A stretch of DNA of 64,000 nt from Bradyrhizobium macuxiense (GTDB lineage Bacteria; Pseudomonadota; Alphaproteobacteria; Rhizobiales; Xanthobacteraceae): contig NZ_VITY01000009.1 of assembly GCF_007993935.1 (NCBI RefSeq), forward strand, positions 1 through 64,000. Direction: 5' to 3'. Below are positions 1 through 8,281 of the stretch, one piece after another. The notes under the pieces are model-generated. The model searched no databases. It was not told where the DNA came from and worked only from the letters and a program-made list of their open reading frames with translations. Numbering within the stretch: the first letter of the stretch is position 1; each line of letters begins with the position of its first letter. A program made the position numbers and the translations under genes.

Positions 1-148
1 GCATGGACGGCCTCCCGAATCGACCAATCCAGCCAATTGTGATGTGTCAGCTATGTCCCCGAACACCTGTCCGTGATCTGTCCGGTCTAAACACTTCGCG
101 GGTGATGACACCGCGTTGTGCGGCATCTTGAATCGAGACCATCCTCAT
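1..148. other. Left-edge non-coding DNA
   Basis: No convincing gene, RNA or promoter is visible in this stretch. The only reading frame that covers part of it lies antisense to a palindromic repeat and has no ribosome binding site. Whatever gene precedes it lies outside the window. Confidence 0.5.
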
Positions 149-271
149 CGTCGTCCTGGCGAAAGCCAGGACCCATTACCCCAAATCTCAATTGTTGGAC
201 GACGCCGGGGCCACGATCCCGTTCGCCACCACATGCGGTGGTTATGGGTCCGGCTTTCGCCAGGACGACGA
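149..271. repeat. Intergenic palindromic repeat (CGTCGTCCTGGC family)
   Basis: The two ends form an inverted repeat: CGTCGTCCTGGCGAAAGCC at the left and its near complement ending CCAGGACGACG at the right, about 120 bp overall. The inner part shares GGTGGTTATGGGTCC with the repeat at 28084-28216, so the two belong to one dispersed family. Such elements are typical of Bradyrhizobium intergenic space and could fold into a long hairpin. Confidence 0.7.
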
Positions 272-299
272 TCATGAACCCATATTGACTCCTGCGATG

Positions 300-320
300 A
301 TAGTTATAAAATATAACTAT
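300..320. promoter_or_regulatory. Perfect palindrome, likely MarR operator of the couAB-like operon
   Basis: Half-sites ATAGTTATA and TATAACTAT flank AAA, a perfect 9-3-9 inverted repeat in otherwise GC-rich DNA, 24 bp before the couA-like start codon. Its core is matched at 12 of 15 positions by a site at 9430-9444 in front of the MarR gene and the transporter operon. That the MarR protein binds here is inference. The position close to the start codon would fit repression. Confidence 0.65.
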
Positions 321-343
321 TCTAACTAGGAAACAATAACGCC

Positions 344-1138
344 ATGGGAAACGCTGCCGACGCGGGTGACGCCTCGCTGCTCAGGCTCGAGACGCGAGGG
401 GCCGTGCTGACGGTCGGGCTGAACCGGCCCGCCAAGCGCAATGCGCTGAACGACGGCATCATCCTGGCGCTGCGGGATTGCTTTTCTGCCATCCCGGAAG
501 AAATCGGCGCGGTCGTCATCCACGGCATCGGCGATCATTTCTCGTCCGGCCTCGATCTCTCCGAGTTGACCGAGCGCGACGCCACCGAGGGGCTGGTGCA
601 TTCCCAAATGTGGCACCGCGTGTTCGACCGCATCCAGTATTGCCGCGTGCCCGTGATCGCCGCGCTGAAGGGCGCTGTCATCGGCGGCGGGCTGGAGTTG
701 GCCTGCGCGGCACATATCCGGGTTGCCGAGCCGTCGGCCTATTTCGCGCTGCCCGAGGGCCAGCGCGGCATTTTCGTCGGCGGCGGTGGATCGGTGCGGC
801 TGCCGCGCCTGATCGGTGTGCCGCGGATGGCCGACATGATGCTGACCGGCCGGGTCTACTCGGCGACCGAAGGCGCCGCTTACGGCTTCTCGCAATATCT
901 CACCGAGGCCGACGGCGCCTTGCCCAAGGCGCTGGAGCTCGCCGAGCGCGTCGCTGCCAACGCGCCGCTGACCAATTTCGCGGTGTTGCAGGCGCTGCCG
1001 ATGATCGCCGAGGCCAATCCGCAGACCGGCCTCCTGATGGAATCGCTGATGGCGACGGTGGCGCAGAGCGACAAGGAAGCCAAGAAGCGGATCCGCGCCT
1101 TCCTGGATCGCAAGACCGCCAAGGTGAAGCCGACATGA
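344..1138 (+). CDS. couA: Enoyl-CoA hydratase/isomerase family protein (CouA-like)
   Basis: This 264-residue protein has the crotonase fold: the oxyanion-hole regions are visible at HFSSGLDL (about 65-72) and GAVIGGGLELA (110-120). Glu138 in LPEGQRG matches the first catalytic Glu of hydratases, while the second is Asp164. Encoded directly before a feruloyl-CoA synthase with an ATGA overlap, it probably hydrates or cleaves the hydroxycinnamoyl-CoA side chain, or acts in its beta-oxidation. The arrangement matches couA-couB of Rhodopseudomonas palustris (recalled, not searched). It is first gene of the operon and follows the palindrome at 300-320. A generic enoyl-CoA hydratase role is the alternative. 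Confidence 0.8.
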   Translation: MGNAADAGDASLLRLETRGAVLTVGLNRPAKRNALNDGIILALRDCFSAIPEEIGAVVIHGIGDHFSSGLDLSELTERDATEGLVHSQMWHRVFDRIQYCRVPVIAALKGAVIGGGLELACAAHIRVAEPSAYFALPEGQRGIFVGGGGSVRLPRLIGVPRMADMMLTGRVYSATEGAAYGFSQYLTEADGALPKALELAERVAANAPLTNFAVLQALPMIAEANPQTGLLMESLMATVAQSDKEAKKRIRAFLDRKTAKVKPT

Positions 1139-3006
1139 GCGCCACGCCGTCTCCGTCCACTGCGAGCACACCTCCGCTGCGCCCGATCTCGTTCGGCAAC
1201 CCCGACGTCACCGTCGAGCGCCGCGATGACGGCACCATCTACCTTCGTCCCAAGCTCAAGCTCGCCGACTATCCCGTTCGCCTCACCGACCGGCTGCATC
1301 ACTGGGCGCAAGCCGAGCCGAACCGCGTGTTCATGGCCGAGCGTGCCGCCGGCGGCGGCTGGCGCCAGATCACCTACGCGCAACTGCGCGAGACCACGCG
1401 GCGCATCGCCTCGGCGCTGATCGCGCGCGGATTGTCGGCCGAGCGGCCGATCGTGATTCTGTCGGGCAATTCGATCGATCACGCGCTGATCGCACTCGGC
1501 GCGCTCTATGCCGGCATTCCGTTCTGCCCCGTGTCGCCGGCCTATTCGCTGGTGTCGCGCGACTACGGCAAGCTCAGCTTCGTCATCAAGCTGCTGACGC
1601 CGGGCCTCGTCTTCGTCGACGACGCCGACAAATTCGCCGATGCGTTGCGCGCCAATGTCGGACCCGATGTCGAGATCGCGGCAAGCCGTGGCGCCGTGCC
1701 CGGTCGCGAGGTGACGCGGCTCGCCGATCTCATGGCGACACAGGAAGACGGGGGCCTCGACGCGATCCATGCGGCCGTTGGTCCCGACACCATCGCGAAA
1801 TTCCTGCTGACATCGGGCTCGACCGGCAATCCCAAGGCCGTCATCAACACCCAGCGCATGATCTGCGCCAACCAAGTGATGCTGCGCGAGACGCTGGCGT
1901 TCCTGAAGGACGAGCCGCCCGTCATCGTCGACTGGCTGCCGTGGAATCACACGTTCGGCGGCAACCACAATGTCGGGCTGACGCTGTTCAACGGCGGCTC
2001 GATGTATCTCGACGAGGGCAAGCCGATGCCCGGCGGCATCGAGGAGACCGTGCGAAACCTGCGCGAGGTCTCGCCGACGGTCTATTTCAACGTGCCCAAG
2101 GGCTATGAAGCGCTGCTGCCCTATCTGCGCGACGACGCGGCCTTGCGGGCAAAATTCTTCCACCGGCTGCATGCGATGTTCTTTTCCGGCGCCGCGCTGT
2201 CGCCGTTCATCTGGAACAGCCTCGATGCGCTTGCCGTGCAGGAAAAGGGTTATCGCGTGCCGATGCTGACCGGGCTCGGCGCCACCGAGACCTCGCCGTT
2301 CTTCATGTCGGTGCGCCCCGATACCAGCCGCTCCGGCCATGTCGGGCTTCCGGTGTCGGGCAATGATGCGAAGCTCGTCCCGAACAACGGTAAGCTCGAG
2401 GTACGCGCCAAGGGCCCGAACGTGACGCCCGGCTACTGGCGGCAGCCGGAGCTGACCGCGAAAGCGTTCGACGAGGAAGGCTTCTACAAGTTCGGCGACG
2501 CGCTGAAGCCCGCCAACGCGAGCGATCTCGATGCCGGCTTCGATTTCGATGGCCGCATCGCCGAGGATTTCAAGCTGGCGAGCGGCACCTGGGTCAGCGT
2601 CGGACCGTTGCGGGCGCGTTTTGTCGGCACCTGTGCGCCGCTGGTGCGCGACGTCGTGATCGCGGGCCTCAACCGCGACGAGCTCGCGGCGATCGTGATC
2701 CTCGATCTCGACGGCTGCCGCCTGATCAATCCGCAGCTTGCCGCTGGCGACATCGCCGCCGCGGCCAATGATCCCGTGGTGCGCGCTGCCTTCCGCGAAC
2801 GTTTCGCGCGCGTCCTTGCCAGTGCCACCGGCTCGTCGAACCGGATCGCGCGGGCGATCCTGCTCGACACTCCGCTGTCGATCGATCGAGGCGAGGTCAC
2901 CGACAAGGGCTCGATCAACCAGCGTGCGGTGCTGGAGCATCGCACCGACATCATCGAAGCGCTCTATGCGCCGGTGCCCCCGGCATCGGTCATCACGTCA
3001 GTCTGA
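1135..3006 (+). CDS. couB: Feruloyl-CoA synthase (hydroxycinnamate-CoA ligase)
   Basis: A 623-residue ANL-superfamily acyl-CoA ligase that activates ferulate or p-coumarate with ATP and CoA. The ATP-binding loop LLTSGSTGNPKAV is at residues 224-236, and VDWLPWNHTFGG and TGLGATETSP mark further adenylation motifs. The start chosen is the ATG overlapping the stop of the upstream gene (ATGA), although the frame stays open further upstream. The N-terminal segment PISFGNPDVTVERRDDGTI and the length fit feruloyl-CoA synthases rather than fatty acyl ligases. Its neighbours, a crotonase, an SDR and a thioesterase, supply the other steps of side-chain shortening. Confidence 0.88.
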   Translation: MSATPSPSTASTPPLRPISFGNPDVTVERRDDGTIYLRPKLKLADYPVRLTDRLHHWAQAEPNRVFMAERAAGGGWRQITYAQLRETTRRIASALIARGLSAERPIVILSGNSIDHALIALGALYAGIPFCPVSPAYSLVSRDYGKLSFVIKLLTPGLVFVDDADKFADALRANVGPDVEIAASRGAVPGREVTRLADLMATQEDGGLDAIHAAVGPDTIAKFLLTSGSTGNPKAVINTQRMICANQVMLRETLAFLKDEPPVIVDWLPWNHTFGGNHNVGLTLFNGGSMYLDEGKPMPGGIEETVRNLREVSPTVYFNVPKGYEALLPYLRDDAALRAKFFHRLHAMFFSGAALSPFIWNSLDALAVQEKGYRVPMLTGLGATETSPFFMSVRPDTSRSGHVGLPVSGNDAKLVPNNGKLEVRAKGPNVTPGYWRQPELTAKAFDEEGFYKFGDALKPANASDLDAGFDFDGRIAEDFKLASGTWVSVGPLRARFVGTCAPLVRDVVIAGLNRDELAAIVILDLDGCRLINPQLAAGDIAAAANDPVVRAAFRERFARVLASATGSSNRIARAILLDTPLSIDRGEVTDKGSINQRAVLEHRTDIIEALYAPVPPASVITSV

Positions 3007-3026
3007 GTATTGAAGAGGAGAATGTC

Positions 3027-3788
3027 ATGCAGTTGAAGGACCAGGCCGCCATCGTCACCGGCGGCGCATCGGGATTGGGCGCTGCGACCGCGCGCCGGCT
3101 TGCCGCGCAGGGCGCCAGGGTCGCGGTCTGCGACCTCAACGCCAAGCTCGCCGAGAGCGTTGCGGCCGAGATCGGCGGCATTGCCGTGGTCTGCGACGTC
3201 GCTGATGCAGCGGCCGCCGAAGCCGCGGTCGCTGCCGCCGCCAAGGCGCATGGCCCGGCGCGCGTGCTGGTGAACTGCGCCGGCATCGGGGTGGCAAAAC
3301 GCGTGATCGGCCGCGACGGGCCGATGGCGCTCGCCGACTTCGACAAGGTGATCAGGGTCAATCTGCTCGGCTCGTTCAACATGCTGCGGCTTGCGACATC
3401 TGACATGTCGAAGCTCGAGCCGCTCGCGACCGGCGAACGCGGCGTCGTGATCTCGACCGCCTCGGTCGCGGCCTATGACGGCCAGATCGGGCAAGCGGCC
3501 TATTCGGCCTCGAAGGGCGGCATCGTCGCGATGACCCTGCCGATCGCGCGTGAGCTCGCGCAATTCGGCATCCGCGTGCTGACCATCGCGCCCGGCCTGT
3601 TCATGACGCCCTTGCTGGCCGGCCTGCCGCAGGAAGCGCAGGATTCGCTCGCCGCCGCGATCCCGTTCCCGCGCCGGCTCGGTCAGGCCGACGAGTTCGC
3701 CTCGCTGGCGCTGCACATGATCGACAATCCCTATCTGAACGGCGAAGTGGTGCGGCTCGATGCCGCGCTCCGGATGGCGCCGCGCTGA
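3027..3788 (+). CDS. SDR-family 3-hydroxyacyl-CoA dehydrogenase
   Basis: A 253-residue classical short-chain dehydrogenase: cofactor motif TGGASGLG at 11-18, NCAG at 83-86, Ser146 and the YSASK catalytic pair Tyr159/Lys163. An acidic residue after the second strand (CDLNAK, Asp36) favours NAD. The sequence resembles type II 3-hydroxyacyl-CoA dehydrogenases (17-beta-HSD10 type). It starts 20 bp after couB behind a GAGGAG ribosome binding site. In this context it would oxidise the 3-hydroxy-3-arylpropionyl-CoA made by the crotonase, consistent with CoA-dependent beta-oxidation of hydroxycinnamates. The exact substrate is inferred. Confidence 0.8.
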   Translation: MQLKDQAAIVTGGASGLGAATARRLAAQGARVAVCDLNAKLAESVAAEIGGIAVVCDVADAAAAEAAVAAAAKAHGPARVLVNCAGIGVAKRVIGRDGPMALADFDKVIRVNLLGSFNMLRLATSDMSKLEPLATGERGVVISTASVAAYDGQIGQAAYSASKGGIVAMTLPIARELAQFGIRVLTIAPGLFMTPLLAGLPQEAQDSLAAAIPFPRRLGQADEFASLALHMIDNPYLNGEVVRLDAALRMAPR

Positions 3789-3851
3789 CGCATGATCCGG
3801 AGGCGCATGACGCGCGCCTCCGGATCGCCCATGCTCAATCGAGGATAAACC

Positions 3852-4271
3852 ATGTTCGTCAACCGGCGTGACGTGCAGATCCAATGGGGCGATTGCGACC
3901 CCGCCAACATCGTCTATTACCCGCGCTACTTCGCGATGTTCGACGACTCGACCTCGATCATGTTCGAGGCGGCCGGCTGTTCGAAGCAGGACCTCGTCCA
4001 CAAATACGGCCTGGTCGGCATTCCCATGGTCGACACGCGGGCGAAATTCCACATTCCGTCGACCCATGGCGACTGGATTACCATCGAGAGCCGGATCGAG
4101 AGTATCAAGCGCTCGAGCTTCGAGGTGGTGCACCGCGTGTTCAAGGGCGAGGCACTGGCGATCGAGGCGTTCGAGACGCGGGTGCTGGTCGGCCGTCACC
4201 CGGACGATCCCGCCAAGCTGAAATCGGCGCCGTTTCCGCAGGAGATCATCGACCGCTTCATGAACGGCTGA
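3852..4271 (+). CDS. Acyl-CoA thioesterase, 4-hydroxybenzoyl-CoA thioesterase family
   Basis: A 139-residue single hotdog-fold protein. The signature WGDCDPANIVYYPRYFAMFD (residues 12-31) contains Asp16, which matches the catalytic Asp17 of Pseudomonas 4-hydroxybenzoyl-CoA thioesterase. As the last catabolic gene of the operon it probably releases the free hydroxybenzoate (4-hydroxybenzoate or vanillate) from its CoA ester after side-chain shortening. A GAGGATAAACC ribosome binding region precedes the ATG. Acyl-CoA housekeeping specificity cannot be excluded. Confidence 0.83.
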   Translation: MFVNRRDVQIQWGDCDPANIVYYPRYFAMFDDSTSIMFEAAGCSKQDLVHKYGLVGIPMVDTRAKFHIPSTHGDWITIESRIESIKRSSFEVVHRVFKGEALAIEAFETRVLVGRHPDDPAKLKSAPFPQEIIDRFMNG

Positions 4272-4318
4272 GGTGTGCGTGAAGGGCTGTCTCGCGTCTC
4301 CTCATGATTCGACTTTTG

Positions 4319-4394
4319 GAGCATGAACCCCGCGCAAACGCGTTCCGTGCTTGTCGCGAGGGAAAACCGGTTTCCACTTTTCCGGATCATGCTC
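4319..4394. repeat. Palindromic repeat (GAGCATGA...TCATGCTC)
   Basis: Ends GGAGCATGA and TCATGCTC are inverted and enclose GGAAAACCGGTTTCCACTTT, the hallmark of a dispersed repeat frequent in Bradyrhizobium and relatives. A shorter copy is at 18350-18398. Here it separates the thioesterase gene from the binding protein gene. Confidence 0.7.
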
Positions 4395-4463
4395 TAAAGA
4401 AGGGGCTGAATTGGCCCGCAAAACTGGTTTAAACCCAAAAAACATATCCGCAGGGAGGAATGA

Positions 4464-5615
4464 ATGAGGAAGGCCACTCTCGCCGCAGCGGCGCTCGCAG
4501 CTGTTTTCGCGCTGCCGGGCGCGCCTGCTCTGGCGCAGACCAATGAAATCACCATCGGCATCTCGATCTCGACCACCGGCCCCGCCGCGGCGCTCGGCAT
4601 CCCTGAGCGCAACGCGCTCGATTTCGTGCCGAAGGAGATCGGCGGCGTGCCGCTGAAGCTGATCGTGCTCGACGACGCCGGCGATCCGACGGCCGCGACC
4701 ACCAATACACGGCGCTTCGTCACCGAGTCCAAGGCCGACATCATCATGGGCTCCTGCATTACGCCGACGACGATCGCGGTGTCGACGGTCGCCAACGAGG
4801 CCGGCATCCCGCATCTCGGCCTCGCGCCGTTCCCGATCAACGAGGCCCGCGCGAAATGGTCGGTCGACCTGCCGCAGTCGATTCCGATTATGGGCAAGGT
4901 GCTCTACGAGCACATGAAGGCGCACAACATCAAGACCGTCGGCTATATCGGCTATTCGGATTCCTACGGCGACCTCTGGGTCAACGACTTCAAGGCGCAG
5001 GCCGTACCGATGGGCCTCACCATGACCGACGAGGAGCGCTTCGCGCGTCCGGATACCTCGGTCGCGGGCCAGGTGCTGAAGCTCGTCGCCGCCAATCCCG
5101 ACGCGATCCTGGTCGGCGCCTCCGGCACCGCCGCGGCGCTGCCCCAGACCGCGCTGCGCGAGCGCGGCTACAAGGGCCTGATTTACCAGACCCACGGCGC
5201 CGCCACGATGGACTTCATCCGCATCGCCGGCGCATCGGCGGAAGGCGTCATCATGTCGGCGGGCCCGATCATGTCGCCGGAAACCCAAGCCGACAGCGCG
5301 CTGACCAAGAAGCCCGGTCTCACGCTGAACGCGGCCTATGAAGCCAAGTACGGCGCCAACAGCCGCAGCCAGTTCGCCGGCCATTCCTTCGACGCCTTCG
5401 AGGTGCTGAAGCGCATCATCCCGACCGCGCTGAAGACCGCCAAGCCCGGCACGCCGGAATTCCGCGAGGCGATCCGCCAGGCGTTCATCTCCGAGAAGGA
5501 GATCGTCGCATCCCAGGGCGTCTACAACTGGACCGAAAAGGACCGCTACGGCCTCGACGACCGCTCGCGCATCCTGCTGACCGTCAAGGACGGCAAGTAC
5601 GTCCCGGCGATGTGA
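4464..5615 (+). CDS. couP: ABC transporter substrate-binding protein for aromatic acids (CouP-like)
   Basis: A 383-residue periplasmic protein of the branched-chain amino acid (LivJ, type I) binding family. Residues 1-24 are a signal peptide ending APALAQ, and mature NEITIGISISTTGPAAALG begins the first lobe. A GGAGG ribosome binding site precedes the ATG. It sits between feruloyl-CoA synthase genes and a Liv-type permease set, the place occupied in R. palustris by CouP, which binds hydroxycinnamates (recalled). It likely delivers coumarate or ferulate to the permease encoded on the opposite strand. It is clearly different from the five KKYDTGA-type paralogues at 11-18 kb. Confidence 0.8.
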   Translation: MRKATLAAAALAAVFALPGAPALAQTNEITIGISISTTGPAAALGIPERNALDFVPKEIGGVPLKLIVLDDAGDPTAATTNTRRFVTESKADIIMGSCITPTTIAVSTVANEAGIPHLGLAPFPINEARAKWSVDLPQSIPIMGKVLYEHMKAHNIKTVGYIGYSDSYGDLWVNDFKAQAVPMGLTMTDEERFARPDTSVAGQVLKLVAANPDAILVGASGTAAALPQTALRERGYKGLIYQTHGAATMDFIRIAGASAEGVIMSAGPIMSPETQADSALTKKPGLTLNAAYEAKYGANSRSQFAGHSFDAFEVLKRIIPTALKTAKPGTPEFREAIRQAFISEKEIVASQGVYNWTEKDRYGLDDRSRILLTVKDGKYVPAM

Positions 5616-5641
5616 GCCGATTGCAGCCTGCGAAGACAAAG

Positions 5642-5669
5642 AAGCCGGCCCCGCTGGGCCGGCTTTTTT
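5642..5669 (+). terminator. Intrinsic terminator after the binding protein gene
   Basis: AAGCCGGCC and GGCCGGCTT pair around a short loop and are followed by a run of six T. It lies 26 bp after the stop codon and ends the plus-strand hydroxycinnamate operon. Confidence 0.85.
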
Positions 5670-5683
5670 CATCGCGAGATTGC

Positions 5684-5767
5684 GTAGGGTGGGTAGAGCG
5701 AAGCGAAACCCACCATCTCGATCTGGAGACGAAGCCGATGGGTTTCGCTGCGCTCTACCCATCCCAC
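5684..5767. repeat. Palindromic repeat (GTAGGGTGGGTAGAGCGAAGCG family)
   Basis: GTGGGTAGAGCGAAGCGAAACCC at the left is inverted as GGGTTTCGCTGCGCTCTACCC at the right, with a short central spacer. It lies between two convergent transcription units and belongs to a repeat type widespread in Bradyrhizobium genomes. Confidence 0.7.
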
Positions 5768-5778
5768 GGTGTCGCTCC

Positions 5779-6510
5779 TCAAATCGCGCTTTCGCCTTCG
5801 TGCTGGAAGCCGAGATAGCTCGCGGCGACGCCCTTGTTGGCGGCGATGTCTTTGGCGGAGCCTGACAGCACGAACTCGCCGAGCTCCATCACATAGGCGC
5901 GATCGGCGATCTGCAGTGCGGCCTGGGCGTTCTGCTCGACCAAGAGCACCGAGACGCCGGCGGAGCGGAGCTCGCCAACGATGCGGAAGATGTCGGCGAC
6001 GATGATCGGGGCGAGGCCGAGGCTCGGTTCGTCCAGCATCAAGAGTTTTGGTGCGCCCATCAGCGCGCGGCCCATCGCCAGCATCTGCTGCTCGCCGCCG
6101 GACAGCGTGCCGGCGAGCTGCTTGCGCCGCTCCTTGAGCCGCGGAAACAACGCGTAGACCCGCTCCAGCGAGGTCGCCGCGATCGCCTTCGGGATCCGGA
6201 AGGCGCCGAGCTCGAGATTATCCTCGACATTCATGGTGCCGAACAATTCGCGATGCTCGGGCACCAGGCTGAGGCCGGTGGCGACGCGATCTTCTATGTC
6301 CAGCGGTGCCATGTCGACGCCGGCAAAGACGGTGCGGCCCCGCAGCGGCAGCACGCCCATGATGGCGTTGAGCAAGGTGGTCTTGCCGGCACCATTGGCG
6401 CCGATGATGGTGACGATCTCGTTGCCTCCGACGTCGAGCGAGACGCCGCGCACGGCCTCGACCTTGCCGTAGGCGATGTGGACGTCGGTCACCGTCAATA
6501 GCGCGCTCAT
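5779..6510 (-). CDS. LivF-type ABC transporter ATP-binding protein (hydroxycinnamate transporter)
   Basis: A 243-residue ATPase with Walker A GANGAGKTT, signature LSGGEQQMLAMGRAL and Walker B LLMLDEP. The ATG overlaps the stop of the LivM-LivG fusion gene (ATGA at 6507-6510), which fixes the start and shows translational coupling. The open frame upstream is antisense filler. It is the last gene of the livH-livMG-livF operon and would energise uptake together with the LivG half. Three transport genes plus the separate binding protein match the four-component CouPSTU system. Confidence 0.88.
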   Translation of the reverse strand: MSALLTVTDVHIAYGKVEAVRGVSLDVGGNEIVTIIGANGAGKTTLLNAIMGVLPLRGRTVFAGVDMAPLDIEDRVATGLSLVPEHRELFGTMNVEDNLELGAFRIPKAIAATSLERVYALFPRLKERRKQLAGTLSGGEQQMLAMGRALMGAPKLLMLDEPSLGLAPIIVADIFRIVGELRSAGVSVLLVEQNAQAALQIADRAYVMELGEFVLSGSAKDIAANKGVAASYLGFQHEGESAI

Positions 6511-8276
6511 GCGGCGGCTCCGAGATAGGCCTTGATCACGTCGGGGTTGCGCTTGATCGCGGCCGGCGTGCCCTCGGCGATCTTGGTGCCGAAATCCAGC
6601 ACCACGATGCGGTCGGCGAGATCCATCACGAATCCCATGTCGTGCTCGACCAGCAGCACCGACATGCCGCCGTCGCGCAATTGCCGAAGCAGCGCGGCAA
6701 GCCGCTGCTTCTCCATGTGGCGCAGGCCGGCGGCCGGCTCGTCGAGCAACAGCAGCATCGGATCGACGCACAGCGCGCGGGCGATCTCGACGATGCGCTG
6801 CTGGCCGAGCGACAGCGAGCCTGCGAGCTGGTCGATCTGGTCGGACAGCCCGACGCGTTCGATCTGCCGCGCGGCTTCCGCCAGCAGCTTGGCCTCGTCC
6901 GCGCGGTCGAGCCGCAGCATGCTCGAGATCGCGCCGGAATTGCCGCGCAGATGCGCGCCGATCGCGACGTTCTCCAGCACGGTCATGTCGGGCACCAGCT
7001 TGACGTGCTGGAACGTCCTGCTGACGCCGAGCTTGACCACCTCTTGCGGCGGTGCGTTCTCGACCTCCTTGCCCTGAACGAAGATCTTGCCGCCGGTTGC
7101 CGACAGCACGCCGGTGATCAGGTTGAAGGTCGTGCTCTTGCCGGCGCCGTTGGGGCCGATCAGCGCGACGATCTCGCGCGCGTTGACGTCGAACGAGACG
7201 TCATTCACGGCGAGCACGCCGCCGAACTGTTTTCGTGCTTTCTCGATATGCAGCAGCACCGGTGACGTTCCCGGTGCGCGTTCACGGTGTTCCAGCTTCA
7301 CCGATGTGTCCGGCGTCTTGCGGGTGGGCTTGAACGGCAGCTTTGACATCAGCCAGGGCCAGACGCCCTGCGGCGCCAGCTGCAACAGCAACACCAGCAT
7401 GATGCCGAACACGATGGTCTCGAGCTGACTCTGGCCGCCGAAGATGTAGGGCAGGTAGCTCTGCAGCACCTCTTTCAGGATCACGACGATGGCGGCGCCG
7501 AGCACGCCGCCCCAGACGTAACCGGCGCCGCCGACCACGGCGATGAACAGATACTCGATGCCGGCCTGCGCGCCGAACGGTGTCGGGTTGGCGGCGCGCT
7601 GGAAATGCGCGTAGAGCCAGCCGGACAGGCCGGCCAGCACCGCGGCATAGATGAACACCAGCAGCTTCGCGCGCGGTGTCTGCACACCGAAAGCTTCGGC
7701 CGCGACATGGCCGCGCCGCAAGGCGCGGATGGCGCGCCCGGTGCGGGAATCCAGCAGGTTCATGGTCAGCAGCGCGGAGAGCAGCACCGCGACCCAGATC
7801 GCGTAGTAGATCGTATCCGGGCTCAGCATCTTGAACGCGCCGATCGACAGCGGCGGAATGCCTGAAATGCCGTCGTTGCGGCCGAGGAATTCCAGCTTGC
7901 TGAACAGGTAGAACAGCCCGATGCCCCAGGCGATGGTGCCGAGCGGCAGATAGTGGCCCGACAGCCGCACCGTGACGAGGCCGAGCAGCACCGCCGCGAT
8001 GCCGCTGACCAGCAACGAAGCCGGCAGCGTCAGCCACGGCGAGACGCCGTAGGCGGTGGTCAGCACCGCGGTGGTGTAAGCGCCGAAGCCGCAGAACGCG
8101 GCCTGTCCGAACGAGGTGAGGCCGCCGACGCCGGTGAGCAGCACGAGGCCCATCGCGACCAGCGCGGCGAGGCCGATGTTGTCGAGCAGCACGATCCAGA
8201 ACGGCGGGACGCCCGGCAGCAGCGGGATCACCGCCATCACGAGCGCGAAGATGATGAGAGGAAGCCGCTGCGTCAT
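6507..8276 (-). CDS. Fused LivM permease - LivG ATPase
   Basis: One 589-residue frame carries a LivM-type inner-membrane permease (about residues 1-330, many hydrophobic segments, FGQAAFCGFGAYT near the start) followed by a LivG-type ATPase with Walker A GPNGAGKST, signature LSLGQQRIVEIARAL and LLLDEPAAGL. The start MTQRLPLIIF was taken because the frame before it has no membrane character and the livH stop lies 5 bp upstream. Such fusions are known in Bradyrhizobium and Rhodopseudomonas, so it is not an assembly error. The second transporter in this window keeps livM and livG separate. Confidence 0.88.
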   Translation of the reverse strand: MTQRLPLIIFALVMAVIPLLPGVPPFWIVLLDNIGLAALVAMGLVLLTGVGGLTSFGQAAFCGFGAYTTAVLTTAYGVSPWLTLPASLLVSGIAAVLLGLVTVRLSGHYLPLGTIAWGIGLFYLFSKLEFLGRNDGISGIPPLSIGAFKMLSPDTIYYAIWVAVLLSALLTMNLLDSRTGRAIRALRRGHVAAEAFGVQTPRAKLLVFIYAAVLAGLSGWLYAHFQRAANPTPFGAQAGIEYLFIAVVGGAGYVWGGVLGAAIVVILKEVLQSYLPYIFGGQSQLETIVFGIMLVLLLQLAPQGVWPWLMSKLPFKPTRKTPDTSVKLEHRERAPGTSPVLLHIEKARKQFGGVLAVNDVSFDVNAREIVALIGPNGAGKSTTFNLITGVLSATGGKIFVQGKEVENAPPQEVVKLGVSRTFQHVKLVPDMTVLENVAIGAHLRGNSGAISSMLRLDRADEAKLLAEAARQIERVGLSDQIDQLAGSLSLGQQRIVEIARALCVDPMLLLLDEPAAGLRHMEKQRLAALLRQLRDGGMSVLLVEHDMGFVMDLADRIVVLDFGTKIAEGTPAAIKRNPDVIKAYLGAAA

Positions 8277-8281
8277 CGCGC

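Noticed and set aside
880..2940. Very long minus-strand open frame (686 codons) opposite the feruloyl-CoA synthase gene
   Set aside because: It is antisense to a gene with clear motifs. Its Arg/Asp/His/Gln-rich composition is the usual shadow of GC-rich genes, with no ribosome binding site or recognisable domain.
6507..8276. Possible frameshift or assembly fusion of livM and livG
   Set aside because: The linker is in frame, of normal codon use, and the same fusion type is known in related bacteria.
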